Part shown: positions 22,080 through 32,994 of the stretch, one piece after another
Numbering within the stretch: position 1 is the first letter of the stretch
Layout: each line of letters begins with the position of its first letter
Source: Amorphophallus konjac
Taxonomy: Eukaryota; Streptophyta; Magnoliopsida; Alismatales; Araceae
Direction: 5' to 3'
Length of the DNA: 64,000 bases
NCBI GenBank assembly: GCA_022559845.1
Contig: CM040126.1
Location: forward strand, 224,694,641 to 224,758,640
Notes under the pieces: model-generated
Told to the model about the DNA's origin: nothing
Seen by the model: only the letters and a program-made list of their open reading frames with translations
Database searches by the model: none
Translations under genes and position numbers: made by a program

Positions 22080-24051
22080 TTTCATTCTTTAATTGAAATG
22101 TAAATAGCTTGAAAAATAATTCTGTGTTAGTATGTTTCTGAATCTTGAATAAACAGCTTCTGATGTCTGAACAATTATTTTGCACAGTTGAAATGTAACA
22201 TGCATGCCTTGCACTTTTGAGCTTTGAAGTTGATACATATTCTTGCACAGAGTATAAGTCGTTGCATATCACGCATATAGTCGATGCATTGTGTGAGCAT
22301 TTGAGTCGAATGCATGTTCTGCACCGAGGTTCTATCAATATAATTTTGCACATAGTCGATGCATAATGTGAGTCCTCTGTATACAAGGTCAGTGCACCTT
22401 GTGTCTAAGCCACATGTAAAGTCTGCACACCTCATGTCTTCACATGTCATAGTCGATGCATCATGATGTTATGGGGAGTTAAGTAGAGTCTGATCTTAGT
22501 ACAAACCCCTCTACTCTCTCCTAATTCTCTGAAGCTATTATCACATGGCATCATGTATCTTCTCTCTTTGAAATTCTCTTGAGTTGATTATGCACTTCAT
22601 TGTCTACTTCTTTCACTCAGAATGGATGACAATCTCGTAATTGGTTCATTGTCATGAGCATGAATTATTTCAAGTCTTCGTTAATAAGAATCTCATTTGC
22701 TCCTTGAATGAACGAAAGGTTTAATTTTAATAGACTATAGAGTCAAAAGACTGTTCTTTAGAAAATAAGGTGATAGAAAATATTTATAGCTCTTAACCTT
22801 TCTCACATGATTTTAATAGGCAAGATCTTTACAGTATCTGAACATTACAGTCTTAGTGATGTCTAGATTGGGAAGACTAGAATGAGTATTGTTTTTAAAC
22901 AAGTCATCTTGAAAAGTAAAAAGGGCAGCAAAAATGAAATCTATAATGAAAAAGATGAATAAAGTGGCAGAGCAATGACTTAATTGCACTAAGAAACCGA
23001 ACCCTCCATCAAAGAAATGAAGAGGACCTCATGTCATGAAGTGTGTCATGTTATCCCTGATCACATGGTCAAATCTATAGGGCTGATTTCACTGAGCAAC
23101 TGGGGGTGCTGGCATCTGATAAACGTGTACCCTTAATGTCAAAGGTGAAAATCATCTTGGTAGTTTTTGATCAGAGGCAGATATAGTAGTTTATACTTAG
23201 TAACTAGGGGTACTTGCGTCTAACCCACGTGTACCCTTAATGTCAACGGCATAAATGGCACTTGTCTGTCCACCGAGTTCAGATTCAAAATCAAAAGTGA
23301 AAAGGTATGCTGTAACCCTTCAAGTTCAAATTGTTATGAAGTGTCAACTGTTTAACGTGAATACAAATTCAGGTATCTCCTCTTGATATTCATTGATTCT
23401 GAAATCAGTAAGATATAGTCTTGAACTAGTCTATTATGGTTATGTGACTTAGGTTCTTTGCTATAAACTGACGCTATAGCCCTATTTCAGAGAGTCAGTG
23501 AATTCACTTTACTTTTTATAAATGTTAAACCTGAATGATATCAAGAATGCACAATTGCTTGATTCGTATACCTGAAGAACTGCTCCATAATTTACTCATA
23601 TTCTGAACCTTTACATAGAATATTGTTCAGTCTTCTTCTATCTTCACTGGTTCTATATCATCCTCACTCTCCTCTATCCTCCTTATTTGTTGATGGCAAA
23701 GGGGGAGAGTTTATTGTCTTCTTCTTCCTTCTAATGAAGAGGTTGTCTCCTTCTTCCTTCTAATGGAGAGGATTGAAACGATGTCGTTCTGATGGCAGAA
23801 GGGGACAGTCTATACAGTTAGGGGAGAGTTCTTAATGGGGAGAGTTCTTGATGAAAATAGGTACGAGAAGGGAAGATAAAGAGTCTGAGGAGTCTAGTTA
23901 TTAATTCAGGGGGAGCATCTTAATAGAGTCTGCATTTACATGCATAATCATTGGACTTTGCTTCATGTTTCATCAAAATACATCATATTTATGGCATTTA
24001 TTTTTTGGATTGCCATTGGGGCCATCAGGGTTGATTAGGGTTGCCATCATC
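22080..24051 (+). other. Non-coding 3' region of C with repeated polypurine tracts
   Basis: No gene is visible. At 22255-22460 it has AGTCGATGCA-type words, a variant of the LTR motif with a shorter step. GGGGGAG-type tracts occur at about 23700, 23821, 23838 and 23912. Blocks near 22970-23250 (CTGAGCAACTGGGGGTGC and a related second copy) correspond in reverse to those in A and F. Confidence 0.55.
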
Positions 24052-24065
24052 AAAAAGGGGGAGAA
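24052..24065 (+). promoter_or_regulatory. Polypurine tract of C
   Basis: AAAAAGGGGGAGAA directly abuts the 3' LTR start at 24066. Confidence 0.85.
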
Positions 24066-24335
24066 TGTTGGGTCTTCTCTGAGATGGTATGATGAGGGAG
24101 AATGTTGAATCTCCTCTGGAATGATAAGCAGTATGTGTACTGCTTTGGCCTGAATTGTTTTAAATGATTGGCAACATGATGAATTATTTTGAGTGATGGC
24201 AACTGTCTAGCTTCACCTGGTTGACTAAAGTGTTGACTTTGTCAACTTTATCTTGATATGATGATGTGTGTATTTTGATGAATTTCATCTGTCAAATTTT
24301 CATATAAATGATGGCTACATCTTCATACCTAATCT

Positions 24336-24467
24336 GTGCATAGAATAGAGTCGGTGCAACTCTAAATTCACCCTGTATTGAGTCTGTGCATATGCCGCAT
24401 TTCAACTGAATAATGTCTGTGCATGTTTGCCTTGTGCTATACAATGTCCGTGCAACATTTAGGTCTA

Positions 24468-24510
<43 letters not shown>

Positions 24511-25191
24511 TCGGTGCATGTTTGTGTTTGTCAAATATACAGGAGGTCAGCGCATTTTCTGTCTCAGTGCATGTCTCTATTAGTCCATATCTAGGTCAGT
24601 GCACTAGCTAAGTCGGTGCAATGCTAGCAGTTGTTGTACGCGACTAAGTCCGTGCATATGTGCATCTCCTGCAAAGAAAGTATGTGCATGCTTGCATCCA
24701 AGGGTCATCAAGTCGGTGCAATCGTCGTTGCTGCACGTGACCAAGTCGGTGCAACAATCGTTGTCGCACACCATCATGTCGGTGCAACTTTTACACTGTG
24801 CACATAAAGTATGTGCACATGTCTTTAGTAAGTCTGTGCATAAGAGTCTTATCCGTCTTGAGTCTGTGTAAGTGTAGGCATGATGCATAGCATAGTCTGT
24901 GCAAACTTTTTCTCTTGCACGAACAAAGTCCGTATAAAGTTGCCCACGGCAAATCGAGTCAGTGCAACGCTCTCACTTTGCACATACATAGTCAGTGCAT
25001 TCCATGCTTGTGCACACACTATGTCAGTGCACTGTCTGCATCCCGCACACACATACTCTATGCACTTCCACTCTGGGATATATCAAGTTTGTGCACATGT
25101 GTGCTGCGTGAACATTAAGTCCGTCCATGTGTAATCAAATGCTGTGTTGAGTCTGTGCACTTCAGCTCTAACTATACTTCAACTCCGTGCA
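24336..25191. repeat. Phased GTCGGTGCA array in the 3' LTR of C
   Basis: About 27 copies of GTC-N-GTGCA in one orientation. Successive GTGCA positions include 24386, 24419, 24450; 24684, 24716, 24749, 24782; 24962, 24995, 25027, 25060, 25091, 25123, 25156 and 25187. Steps are mostly 30-33 bp. A reverse TGCAC often lies between them, giving quasi-palindromes. Confidence 0.85.
24473..24506. repeat. (TA)n microsatellite
   Basis: An uninterrupted TA run of about 34 bp in the 3' LTR of C. The 5' LTR has a shorter run at the same place (16335-16345), so it expanded or shrank after insertion. Confidence 0.95.
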
Positions 25192-26179
25192 ATCTCTTTA
25201 TCTCTTATATAACTTTCATGTGCCACTACTGAGTTTGACACTTCGAACAGGATGCTTGTTCGTGAAATTTAAGAAAGGCACATGATCCAAGAATCAAGGA
25301 GGTGCTAGGATCGTGACACGTGTAAAGCAGTCGAGCTGGGATGTTGCCACGTGGCCTAGGAATGTCAGACCTGGAAGAAGGAAATTGGGTGGGAACCGTG
25401 GTGAGCACGCGCCCTACCTCCTTGATGTTGCCTACTAATAAGGAGATGTTCGTTCATGAAAAAAAAAGAGATCGAGGTAGAAGAGTTCAGAGTGTGATAT
25501 TGGGAGAAGAAACATAGTGAGAAAAAGAGCAGCCCGATCCAGATTGATAGAGAGTAGATCTGAGCAGAGAAAAGAAAAGAGAGCTAGGAGAGAAGATTTT
25601 CAGAGTGTATTTATCTTCAGTCTCCAGGTTCAGAACCGGAGCTGATCTTGCTCATTGTTGAGCTATATTCCCGTTTGGGTTTTCTGATCTTTCGCTTTGT
25701 TTCTTTTTGCTTTTGAAACTCTTAGACAAGCTGTGTGTCAGCGGACATTAAGCTGTAATCCTCAGCGGTGGCAGAGGTGGATTCCTCTTGATAGCGAAGC
25801 CGTAACGCTCAGCGGATTGTAGGGAAGGAATTCTCCGAAGCTGTGGATCAACGACAAGCTGTGAGTCAGCAATGAAGCCACACTCTGGGTTGAGTGTGGG
25901 GTGGACGTAGACCTCTGGACTGAGGTTGAACCACCTAAAAACTCCTTGTCTACTGTGCAATTGGTTTGTGACTTATGTCTTTCGTTGAATTCAGTTCATC
26001 GCTCTGTAGATGGTTGTTTAGGATCGCTTAAGAGCCGATATACTTAATTAGCTTCGTGGGTTGCGTTCGAGTGCTTTCTGATCATCCTGCAGTAGCTTGT
26101 TTTAATTCCGCACTATTAGCTGTTGTGGTAAGTTTTATTGGGTGATTGATCTATTCAACCCCCTCTAGATCACTCTTCA

Positions 26180-26184
26180 ATCTC
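26180..26184. repeat. Target site duplication of C (right)
   Basis: ATCTC, identical to 15924-15928, between the 3' LTR end CA and the continuing LTR of A. Confidence 0.85.
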
Positions 26185-27753
26185 CAAAAAGAATCACCTA
26201 GTAATGTGGAGGGAATGTTCCCGTCAATAATTGGAGGACCACGTGTCAGATGGAGAGGGTTCACTTTCCACATGTCAGATGCTCTAGGCTACTTTCCTTT
26301 TTGGATCACGTACACGTTTATCCTGGTACTTTAGTTGCTCGTGACTTCGTGTTCGCAGGTAGTTAGGACACGCGTCAAGTGCTTGATCAAAAGTCTTACT
26401 TGTCCTTATAATGAATAAAGTATCAGCCACGTGTTATAGGACTTAGACAGCTCATACGTCTATGTGTACAGGCACAGATGCAAGAAGAACTAGCACAGAC
26501 TATATCATGCAACTAGCGCAGACCTGAAATACACATGCACCGACCTTAAGTGTGTGTGAGGCACTACGTGTTGTGATATAGAGAAGAAAGTGCACTGACC
26601 ATCTACACTTGTAAAGCAAACAATGCACTAACTTTGGTTGGGCAGGATATAAGTGTGCACTGACCTTATTACGCATATATGAAAACATGCACATACCTCT
26701 TATGTGCAGGGCAGAATGTGCACGGACCTTACGTAGAATACAACTGACAATTCACCGACCTTCTATGCTCAATACAGACACTGCACTGACTATGTATGCT
26801 CACAACAAAAACTTGCACCGACCCTTTATGCTCACAGCAAAGCCTGCACCGACCCTTTATGCTCAATGCAATCGTGCACCGACTATATGCAAAACCTGCA
26901 CCGACTATGTGCTCAAGCAAACGTGCACTGACTATATCAAAGACTTAGGCCGATATGCACTGACCTTTTACGTTAAACATGCTCTGACTTCTATATGTGA
27001 AGAACGAGACATGCACCGATCTTAGTAATGCTAAGGTAGATATGCATTAACTCAGGTCCAGTAAAAATTGGAACGTGCACTGACCTTATATGCAAAATGC
27101 TTACAAGTGCACCGACCTGACTATTCAGTCAATAGTGACTGGCACTGACTATGTATGCATAAGGTGCAACTAGCACCGACCCTGAATGCAATATGTGTGA
27201 TGCTAGCATTGACTCTATATGTGATGCACTGACTCATGCACTTAAACAACATCAACTAACATAGACCTTAGCTATGTGAAATCACAACTAGCACCGACCC
27301 TAGTTATGCATGATGCAACTGGCGTTAACTCTATATAAGCATAGTGAAATATGAGGATCATGCACACCACCTATTCGACCAAATGCCATGCACACAGGTT
27401 ATTCAGTAAACTATCATGTGCACAGAATTTATGCAGACGTGTTGACTTTATGTACATAGTATTGACTTTGCTTTGACTTATGGTTGACCTGTAATGCATT
27501 GACACATATGAACGGTTGTACCAGACTTTATGCAAGACTTATACAAAGACATCCACAAACATGCACATGTGCAGCAATTCATTCCATGTAATTCATCTAT
27601 ACAGCAATATGAGCATTGTATGCACATAACAAACACTGTATGTAACAAAAACTCATGTTGTATGCAATAAGCACATATGTAATCATAAAAACACATGTGA
27701 CATCATACATATAAGTCATAGTGTTTGTCATCATCAAAACACAATATCCAACA
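26185..27753 (-). mobile_element. 5' LTR of A, 5' part
   Basis: On the minus strand it starts TGTTGGATATTG at 27753, a normal LTR opening, and runs to the C insertion. With 14872-15928 the LTR totals about 2626 bp. The TGCACCGACC array fills 26530-27310. The neighbouring 27754-27758 CAGGC should be one target duplication; its partner is lost. Confidence 0.8.
26536..27310. repeat. Phased TGCACCGAC array in the LTR of A
   Basis: More than 20 copies of TGCAC-YGAC on the plus strand (GTCRGTGCA in element sense). TGCAC positions include 26591, 26624, 26656, 26690, 26719, 26782, 26814, 26845 and 26875, mostly 29-34 bp apart. The sense orientation is the same as in C and F. Confidence 0.8.
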
Positions 27754-27945
27754 CAGGCTTATTTAATCAAGGAGTATTTGGCCTTAGAAGAATTTCAAGG
27801 AGGGCTGTATGTATAATTACATTCAGGCATGCAATAGTATATATATTCACAAGGTTATTTGAAATGATCACATAGTGTATGCATGGGAAACTACCCTTTA
27901 TGCAAATGAGTTTCTACAAGTGCAACTCTTAACCTAAGTGCAAAC

Positions 27946-30900
27946 CTAGGTATGTATGCTCTCACCCTTGCATATCCCAAGCTCTCTCCTAATTTTGCTG
28001 AAATGTTCTTGGTTAAGGGGTTTTGTGAAGAGATCAGCTAACTGATTGTGTGTGTCAATGAAATTCAATTCAAAGACCCTTTTTCCTACATGATCCCTCA
28101 GAAAATGATGTCGAATGTCAATATGCTTTGTCCTAGCGTGTTGAACAGGATTTTTTGACAAGCTGATCACATTGGTATTGTCATACAAGATTGGAACACA
28201 TTTCATCTCAACATCCAAATCAAGTAATTGATTTTTGATCCAAAGTACTTGGGCTCAACAACTTCCTGTGGCTACATATTCAGCCTCGGCCGTTGAGAGA
28301 GCTACTGAATTTTGTTTCTTGGAGGCCCATGAAACTAGGCACCCACCTAGAAACTGACAGTACCCACTAGTAATTTTACGATCAATAATACATCCAGCAT
28401 AATCTGCATCGGTGTATGCAATCAAATCGAATGAACTATCGATGGGAAACCACAAGCCAAAGTCTATTGTGCCAATCAAATATCGAAAAATCCGTTTAAC
28501 AACCAATAAATGAGATTCTTTAGGACATGACTGAAAATGAGCACATGGACATACGCTGTATTGGATGTCCGGATGGCATGCTGTGAGATACAGTAGTGAT
28601 CCAATCATACCTCGAAATAGTGTGGGATCTACTGTTGTACCATTTTCATCTTTGTCTAACTTCGTGGATGTGACTATCGGAGTTGACAAAGGTTTTGCTT
28701 CTGCCATCCCGTATTTCTTTAACAGTTCCAATGTGTACTTAGCTTGATTTATGAAAATGCCTTCAGACGTTTACTTCACCTGTAACCCAAGAAAAAATGT
28801 AAGTTCACCCATTAAGTTCATCTCAAATTCTCCTTGCATTATTTCTGCAAATTCACCACATAAGGCATTATTAGTAGCTCCAAAAATTATGTCATCAACA
28901 TACACTTGAACTACTAATATGTCTTTACCTGATTTCCTCGTGAAGAGTGTTTGATCAACCTTACATCTTTTGAACCCGTTTTCAGTCAGGAATGAAGTGA
29001 GCCTTTCATACCATGCCCTTGGAGCTTGCTTCAATCCATACAATGCCTTCTGCAACTTGTACACATGCTTTGGATGTTTTGAGTCTTCAAAACCTGGAGG
29101 TTGTTCTACAAAAACATCCTCTTTGATGTACCCATTAGAAAGGTAGATTTAATATCCATTTGAAATAATTTGAAGTTCGATGAACAAGCATAGGATAATA
29201 GAATCTGGATTGCTTCTAGCAACTGGTGCAAAAACTCATCAAAATCAATGCCTATCTCCTGGCTATACACTTTGGCAACAAGCCGAGCCTTGTTTCTAAC
29301 AACTAATCCCGTATCATTTAACTTATTTCTAAAGACCCAATAGGTTCCTATTACGGGTTGATTCTTAGGACGCGGCACAAGAGACCACACTTCGTTTCTT
29401 TCGAACTGGTGTAGCTCTTCATGCATAGCCTAAATCCAGGATTCATTTTGAAGAGCTTCATTGATATCCTTAGGCTCTTCTTGAGAGATTAAGGCCATTA
29501 AATTCTCTTCTTCTACTTGTCTTAATGAAGATCTAGTTCTTACCCTATCTTCAGGATTACCTATGATGTTTTCAGCGGGGTGATCTTTTAAGAGCATGGA
29601 GGAACTTGGCAAGTCGGGGTGCTACACTTGCTATTCTTGAAGTGTTTCAATTGATGTATCTTCATCCTTTTCACTCTTACTCAAGGTCCCTTCAGTTGGT
29701 TCATCCTTAACCTCAGATGTTCCAGCATCATTTGATTGTTTAGGAGCTTCATCTGCATCCAAGGTAGAAGAAATTTGATTTGTCAATTTTAATTCAGATT
29801 CATCAAAAATGACATGAGGACTTTCTTCAACAACCAAACTCCTTTTATTAAATAACCCGTAAGCTCTGGAATTTGATGCATAACCTTCGATGATTCCCTT
29901 GTCACTCTTTTCATCAAACTTACCTAGGTTGGACTTACCGTTATTCAGGATGAAGTATGGGCATCAAAAGGGTTTAAGATAGGAAATGTTTGGTTTCTTA
30001 CCCTTGTAGAGCTCATATAAGATTTTCTTCGAAATGGGCCTTACCATTGCCCTGTTGATGATGTAGCATGATGTACTTACCGTCTCAGCCCAAAAGTATT
30101 TGGGTAGGGAGTTCTCACTTAATATGGTCCGTGACATGTCTATCAAGGTCCTATTTTTCCGCTCCACTACTCCGTTTTATTGAGGCGTCCTGGGTGATGA
30201 GAAGTTATGTGTATATCCTTGCTCCTGGCAAAAACTACTGAATTCATGATTTTCAAACTCACCACCATGAGCACTTTGGATTGTGGTTATGAGGTACCTT
30301 TTATCATTTTGGATTTTCCTGTAAAATATTTTAAACTCCAACAAGGCATCACTCTTATTGGCTAGAAATAACACCCATGTAAATCTGGAGTAGTCATCAA
30401 CAATCATAAATCCATAAGATTTTCCTCCTAGGCTGGATGTCCTAATCGGACCAAAAAGATCAAGGTGCAGCAGTTCTAAAGGCTTAGCGATAAAAACAAT
30501 ATTTTTATTTTTGAAAGAGATGTGTGTTTGCTTGCCTTTTGTGCAAGCCTCACATATCTTATCACTTTCAAATTTTAATTTTGGCAAATCATTTACCAAG
30601 TCATGTCCAGACAATTTGGAGATTACTCCAAAACTAGCATGACCTAGTCTTCGGTGCTATAGCCATGCATTGTCATGGTTGTTTGCTACCAAGCACATAT
30701 CATCACCGGAAACATCATTAAGATCAATAGTATATATATTGTTGTTCCTTTTTCCAATGAATTTTATTTCATTTGAGATTTTATTTATGACAAGGCAGTG
30801 AGTTTCATCAAAAATGATTTTAAATCCCTTGTCACACAATTGGCTTATGCTCAAAAGATTGTGATTCAAACCCTTTACCAAAAGAATATTTTCAATTAGG

Positions 30901-31085
30901 GTTGCAGAATGCTTACCTATATTGCCAATTCCAATTATTTCACATTTGTCCTTTCCACCAAAGGCAACTGAGCCCCCATCCTTATCTTGCAGAGTAGAGA
31001 ACACTTTCTTGTCTCCTGTTATATGCCTTGAGCAACCGTTGTCCAGGTACCATTTGCTCCCCCTGGCTTCAAGGCATATCTGCAA
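27946..31085 (-). pseudogene. Pol of B: protease, integrase, reverse transcriptase, RNase H, inactive
   Basis: On minus: protease WYLDNGCSRHI near 31050 (active-site Ser changed to Asn), pre-integrase HRRLGHAS, integrase HLDLFGP, SAHGGEFEN (second catalytic Asp changed to Ala, near 30270) and NGVVERKNRT, reverse transcriptase with ALYGLKQAP and YVDD near 28920, RNase H with YTDADYAG and KHIDIRHHF, ending ELGICKGES at 27946. Stops or shifts lie near 30657, 30175, 29964, 29430, 29106, 28770 and 28255. Two catalytic residues are gone, so the enzyme would be dead even without the stops. It is colinear with C. Confidence 0.85.
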
Positions 31086-31099
31086 GAAACAACATTCTC

Positions 31100-32930
31100 A
31101 TCCAATTATTTTTGGTACCCAAACTAACTTGGGTCCATAGGAGTTAGTCCAATTTTACACATATCTTTTTCTGGTCCAAACCGCATGATTTCTTTGTGTG
31201 TTTTGTTTGAACCAACAATTAGTAATAACATGACCAAATCTACCACAATGAAAGTAATTAAGATTTGAAAATATTCTTTGGTATCTATGTGGTTTAGATT
31301 GGACATGTGTTGGCTTAGTGTGTGAGCATGATGTACAATTATTTTCTTTTTCATGAACATAGGATGTTATGATCTTGTGCTCAAATGATTTTTTATTCTG
31401 AGGAATGTACGCCAATCCTTCTTTCCGGAAGTTAACTTTAACTCCCAACATATTGTCTAGGTTTTGTTTACCCTTAACAAACCTAGTTAAAGTGAACAGC
31501 AAGTCAGCCACTTCCTTATTTAAACTTTCATTTCGTTTTTCGAGTTCTAAAATTGTGGATATCAAAACTCCTTTTTCACTTTCCAATTTTTCAGAAATTT
31601 TTTCTATTTCATATATTTTACATGATAATTCTTCTTTAGATTTTTCAATATCTGAAATTATTTGAGACCAAATCTCTTTTTCTTCTATTAGTTCAAATCA
31701 TTCTTGCTCAAGTTTTTCAAACTTAGCAGAAGAATCCTCATGTGTTAAATCATCAAATTTTTTTTTGAGAGTTTTATTTTCAGATCTGATTTTTTGTATT
31801 TTGTATACAACTTTTCATATTCTGACTCCAATTGTTCATTTGAAATAAAGTCAGGATCAGAATTTACCTCGGCTGATTCATCCTCATGTGCCATGAGACA
31901 CAGGCTTTCCATGTGCTCCTCGAACTCTTCTTCGGATTGCTCTTCCTCCTCATCGCTCCAAGTGGCGACCATAGCTTTTTTTGGCTTTCTGAATTTTTCT
32001 TTCTTGAAATTTCTTTTCAGATCTGGACACTCTCCTCTCATGTGCCTGGGCTTCTTACATTCATAGCAAATAACATTATTAGACTTTCTCGACTCACCCT
32101 TGTCTTGAAAGGACTTCCTTTGCCCCTTTCTGAAACTTCCTTGGAAATTCTTCTTTCTTCTCAAGAATTTCTTCACTTGGTGGGTCAGCATAGCCAAGTC
32201 TTCTTCTTCATTACTCCCTTCGCTGGACTCCTCTTCTTGGGAGTCGTCATGAGACTAGTTGGCTTTCAAGCCCACGGTTTTATTCTTTTTGGATTCCTCC
32301 TATGTTGTTCTCTTCATGTTTATCGCATAGGTCATCAATGACCCTATGAGCTCGTCCAAGGGGAGTGTGGACAGATTCTTTGAATCTTCAAGAACCGTGA
32401 CTTTTGTGTGCCACGCAGGTAGAAGGGATCTCAATACCTTCCTCACAAGTTCGGAGTTAGTGTACTCCTTCCCATGCCCTTTGAGACCATTGGTAATCTC
32501 TATTAACCTTGCGAACATTTCTGAGATCGTCTCTTCCGGCTTCATTTTAAACAACTCATAATCCCTGACCAGCATGTTAGCTTTGGTTTCCTTGAGTTCG
32601 GAGGTTCCTTCACAAATAAGTCACAACTTGTCCCACATTTCCTTTGCCGAGCTGCACATGAAACACGAGAGAATTCATTAGGATGAATGGCACATTGCAT
32701 GATATTCATTGCATTAAAATTAACTGTGGATTTCTTGATTTCTTTGGGCGTCCATTTATCCTCATCATCAGAGAGTTCATAAGGACCGTTATCCATGACC
32801 TCCAGACCTCGTACTCCTGAGCCCTTAGAAAGACATGCATTTTATTTTTCCAGTACGAGTAATTCGAACCATTAAAGAATGGAGGACGGTTAATGGAGTG
32901 ACCTTCAGGCATCATTCCCTTGTTGGCCAT
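31100..32930 (-). pseudogene. Gag of B
   Basis: Starts MANKGMMPEGHSINRPP at 32930, then the Copia Gag domain (FFNGSNYSYWKNKM, VFLRAQEYEVW), a frameshift near 32795, a zinc knuckle CYECKKPRHMRGEC near 32070-32030 with intact spacing, the LCLMAHEDE motif, a coiled coil (31800-31500) and KVNFRKEGLAY. A second knuckle YFHCGRFGHVITNC near 31250 has lost its first Cys. The frame ends WVPK then TGA near 31100, the same border position as in A and C. Other stops lie near 32300 and 31745. Confidence 0.8.
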
Positions 32931-32981
32931 TGATCTGGATCTTACTCTAGATCGTTAGATATGAAAAATATAAAGCCTTAA

Positions 32982-32992
32982 CTCTGATACCA
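32982..32992 (-). promoter_or_regulatory. Primer binding site of B (tRNA-Met, one mismatch)
   Basis: The minus strand reads TGGTATCAGAG then T instead of C, 2 bp from the LTR end TGAAGTCCC (plus) at 32995. Confidence 0.75.
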
Positions 32993-32994
32993 AT

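Larger units (their letters stand above)
15929..26179 (+). mobile_element. Element C: Sirevirus-like Copia retrotransposon, 5' end deleted
   Basis: LTR starts at 15929 and 24066 match (TGTTGGGTCTTCTC), both outer ends are intact and flanked by ATCTC, and gag-protease-integrase-RT-RNase H are in Copia order. Gag has a long coiled coil and repeated polypurine tracts precede the 3' LTR, as in Sireviruses. The 5' LTR is joined straight to gag at 16690, so the primer site and leader are missing. The LTRs differ by roughly 4-5% over the shared 760 bp by eye, so the insertion is older than G. Confidence 0.9.
24066..26179 (+). mobile_element. 3' LTR of C (2114 bp)
   Basis: It starts TGTTGGGTC and ends ...CTCTTCA before the target duplication ATCTC. 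It holds a (TA)n run at 24473-24506, the GTGCA array (24336-25191), the GTGGACGTAG...GAACCACC block (25900-25945) and the CTATTCAACCCCC end tract. Confidence 0.9.
9050..27753 (-). mobile_element. Element A: Sirevirus-type Copia derivative without pol, interrupted by C
   Basis: Read on the minus strand: 5' LTR (27753 to 14872, split by C), a tRNA-Met primer site, a gag start, a coiled coil, a zinc-knuckle series, long non-coding DNA with repeated polypurine tracts, then truncation near 9050. No protease, integrase, reverse transcriptase or RNase H sequence is found, although the end of gag and the gag-pol border are recognisable. It therefore looks like a non-autonomous element dependent on a relative. 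No 3' LTR is present. Confidence 0.75.

Noticed and set aside
24336..25191. CRISPR-like array
   Set aside because: Regular step, but the repeated word is only about 9 nt, spacers are not unique inserts, and the setting is a plant LTR.
27754..27945. A 3' LTR of B starting at 27753
   Set aside because: The sequence there (TGTTGGATATTG on minus) differs from the LTR start of B (TGTTGAGTCTCTCC) and continues to the primer site of A at 14858.
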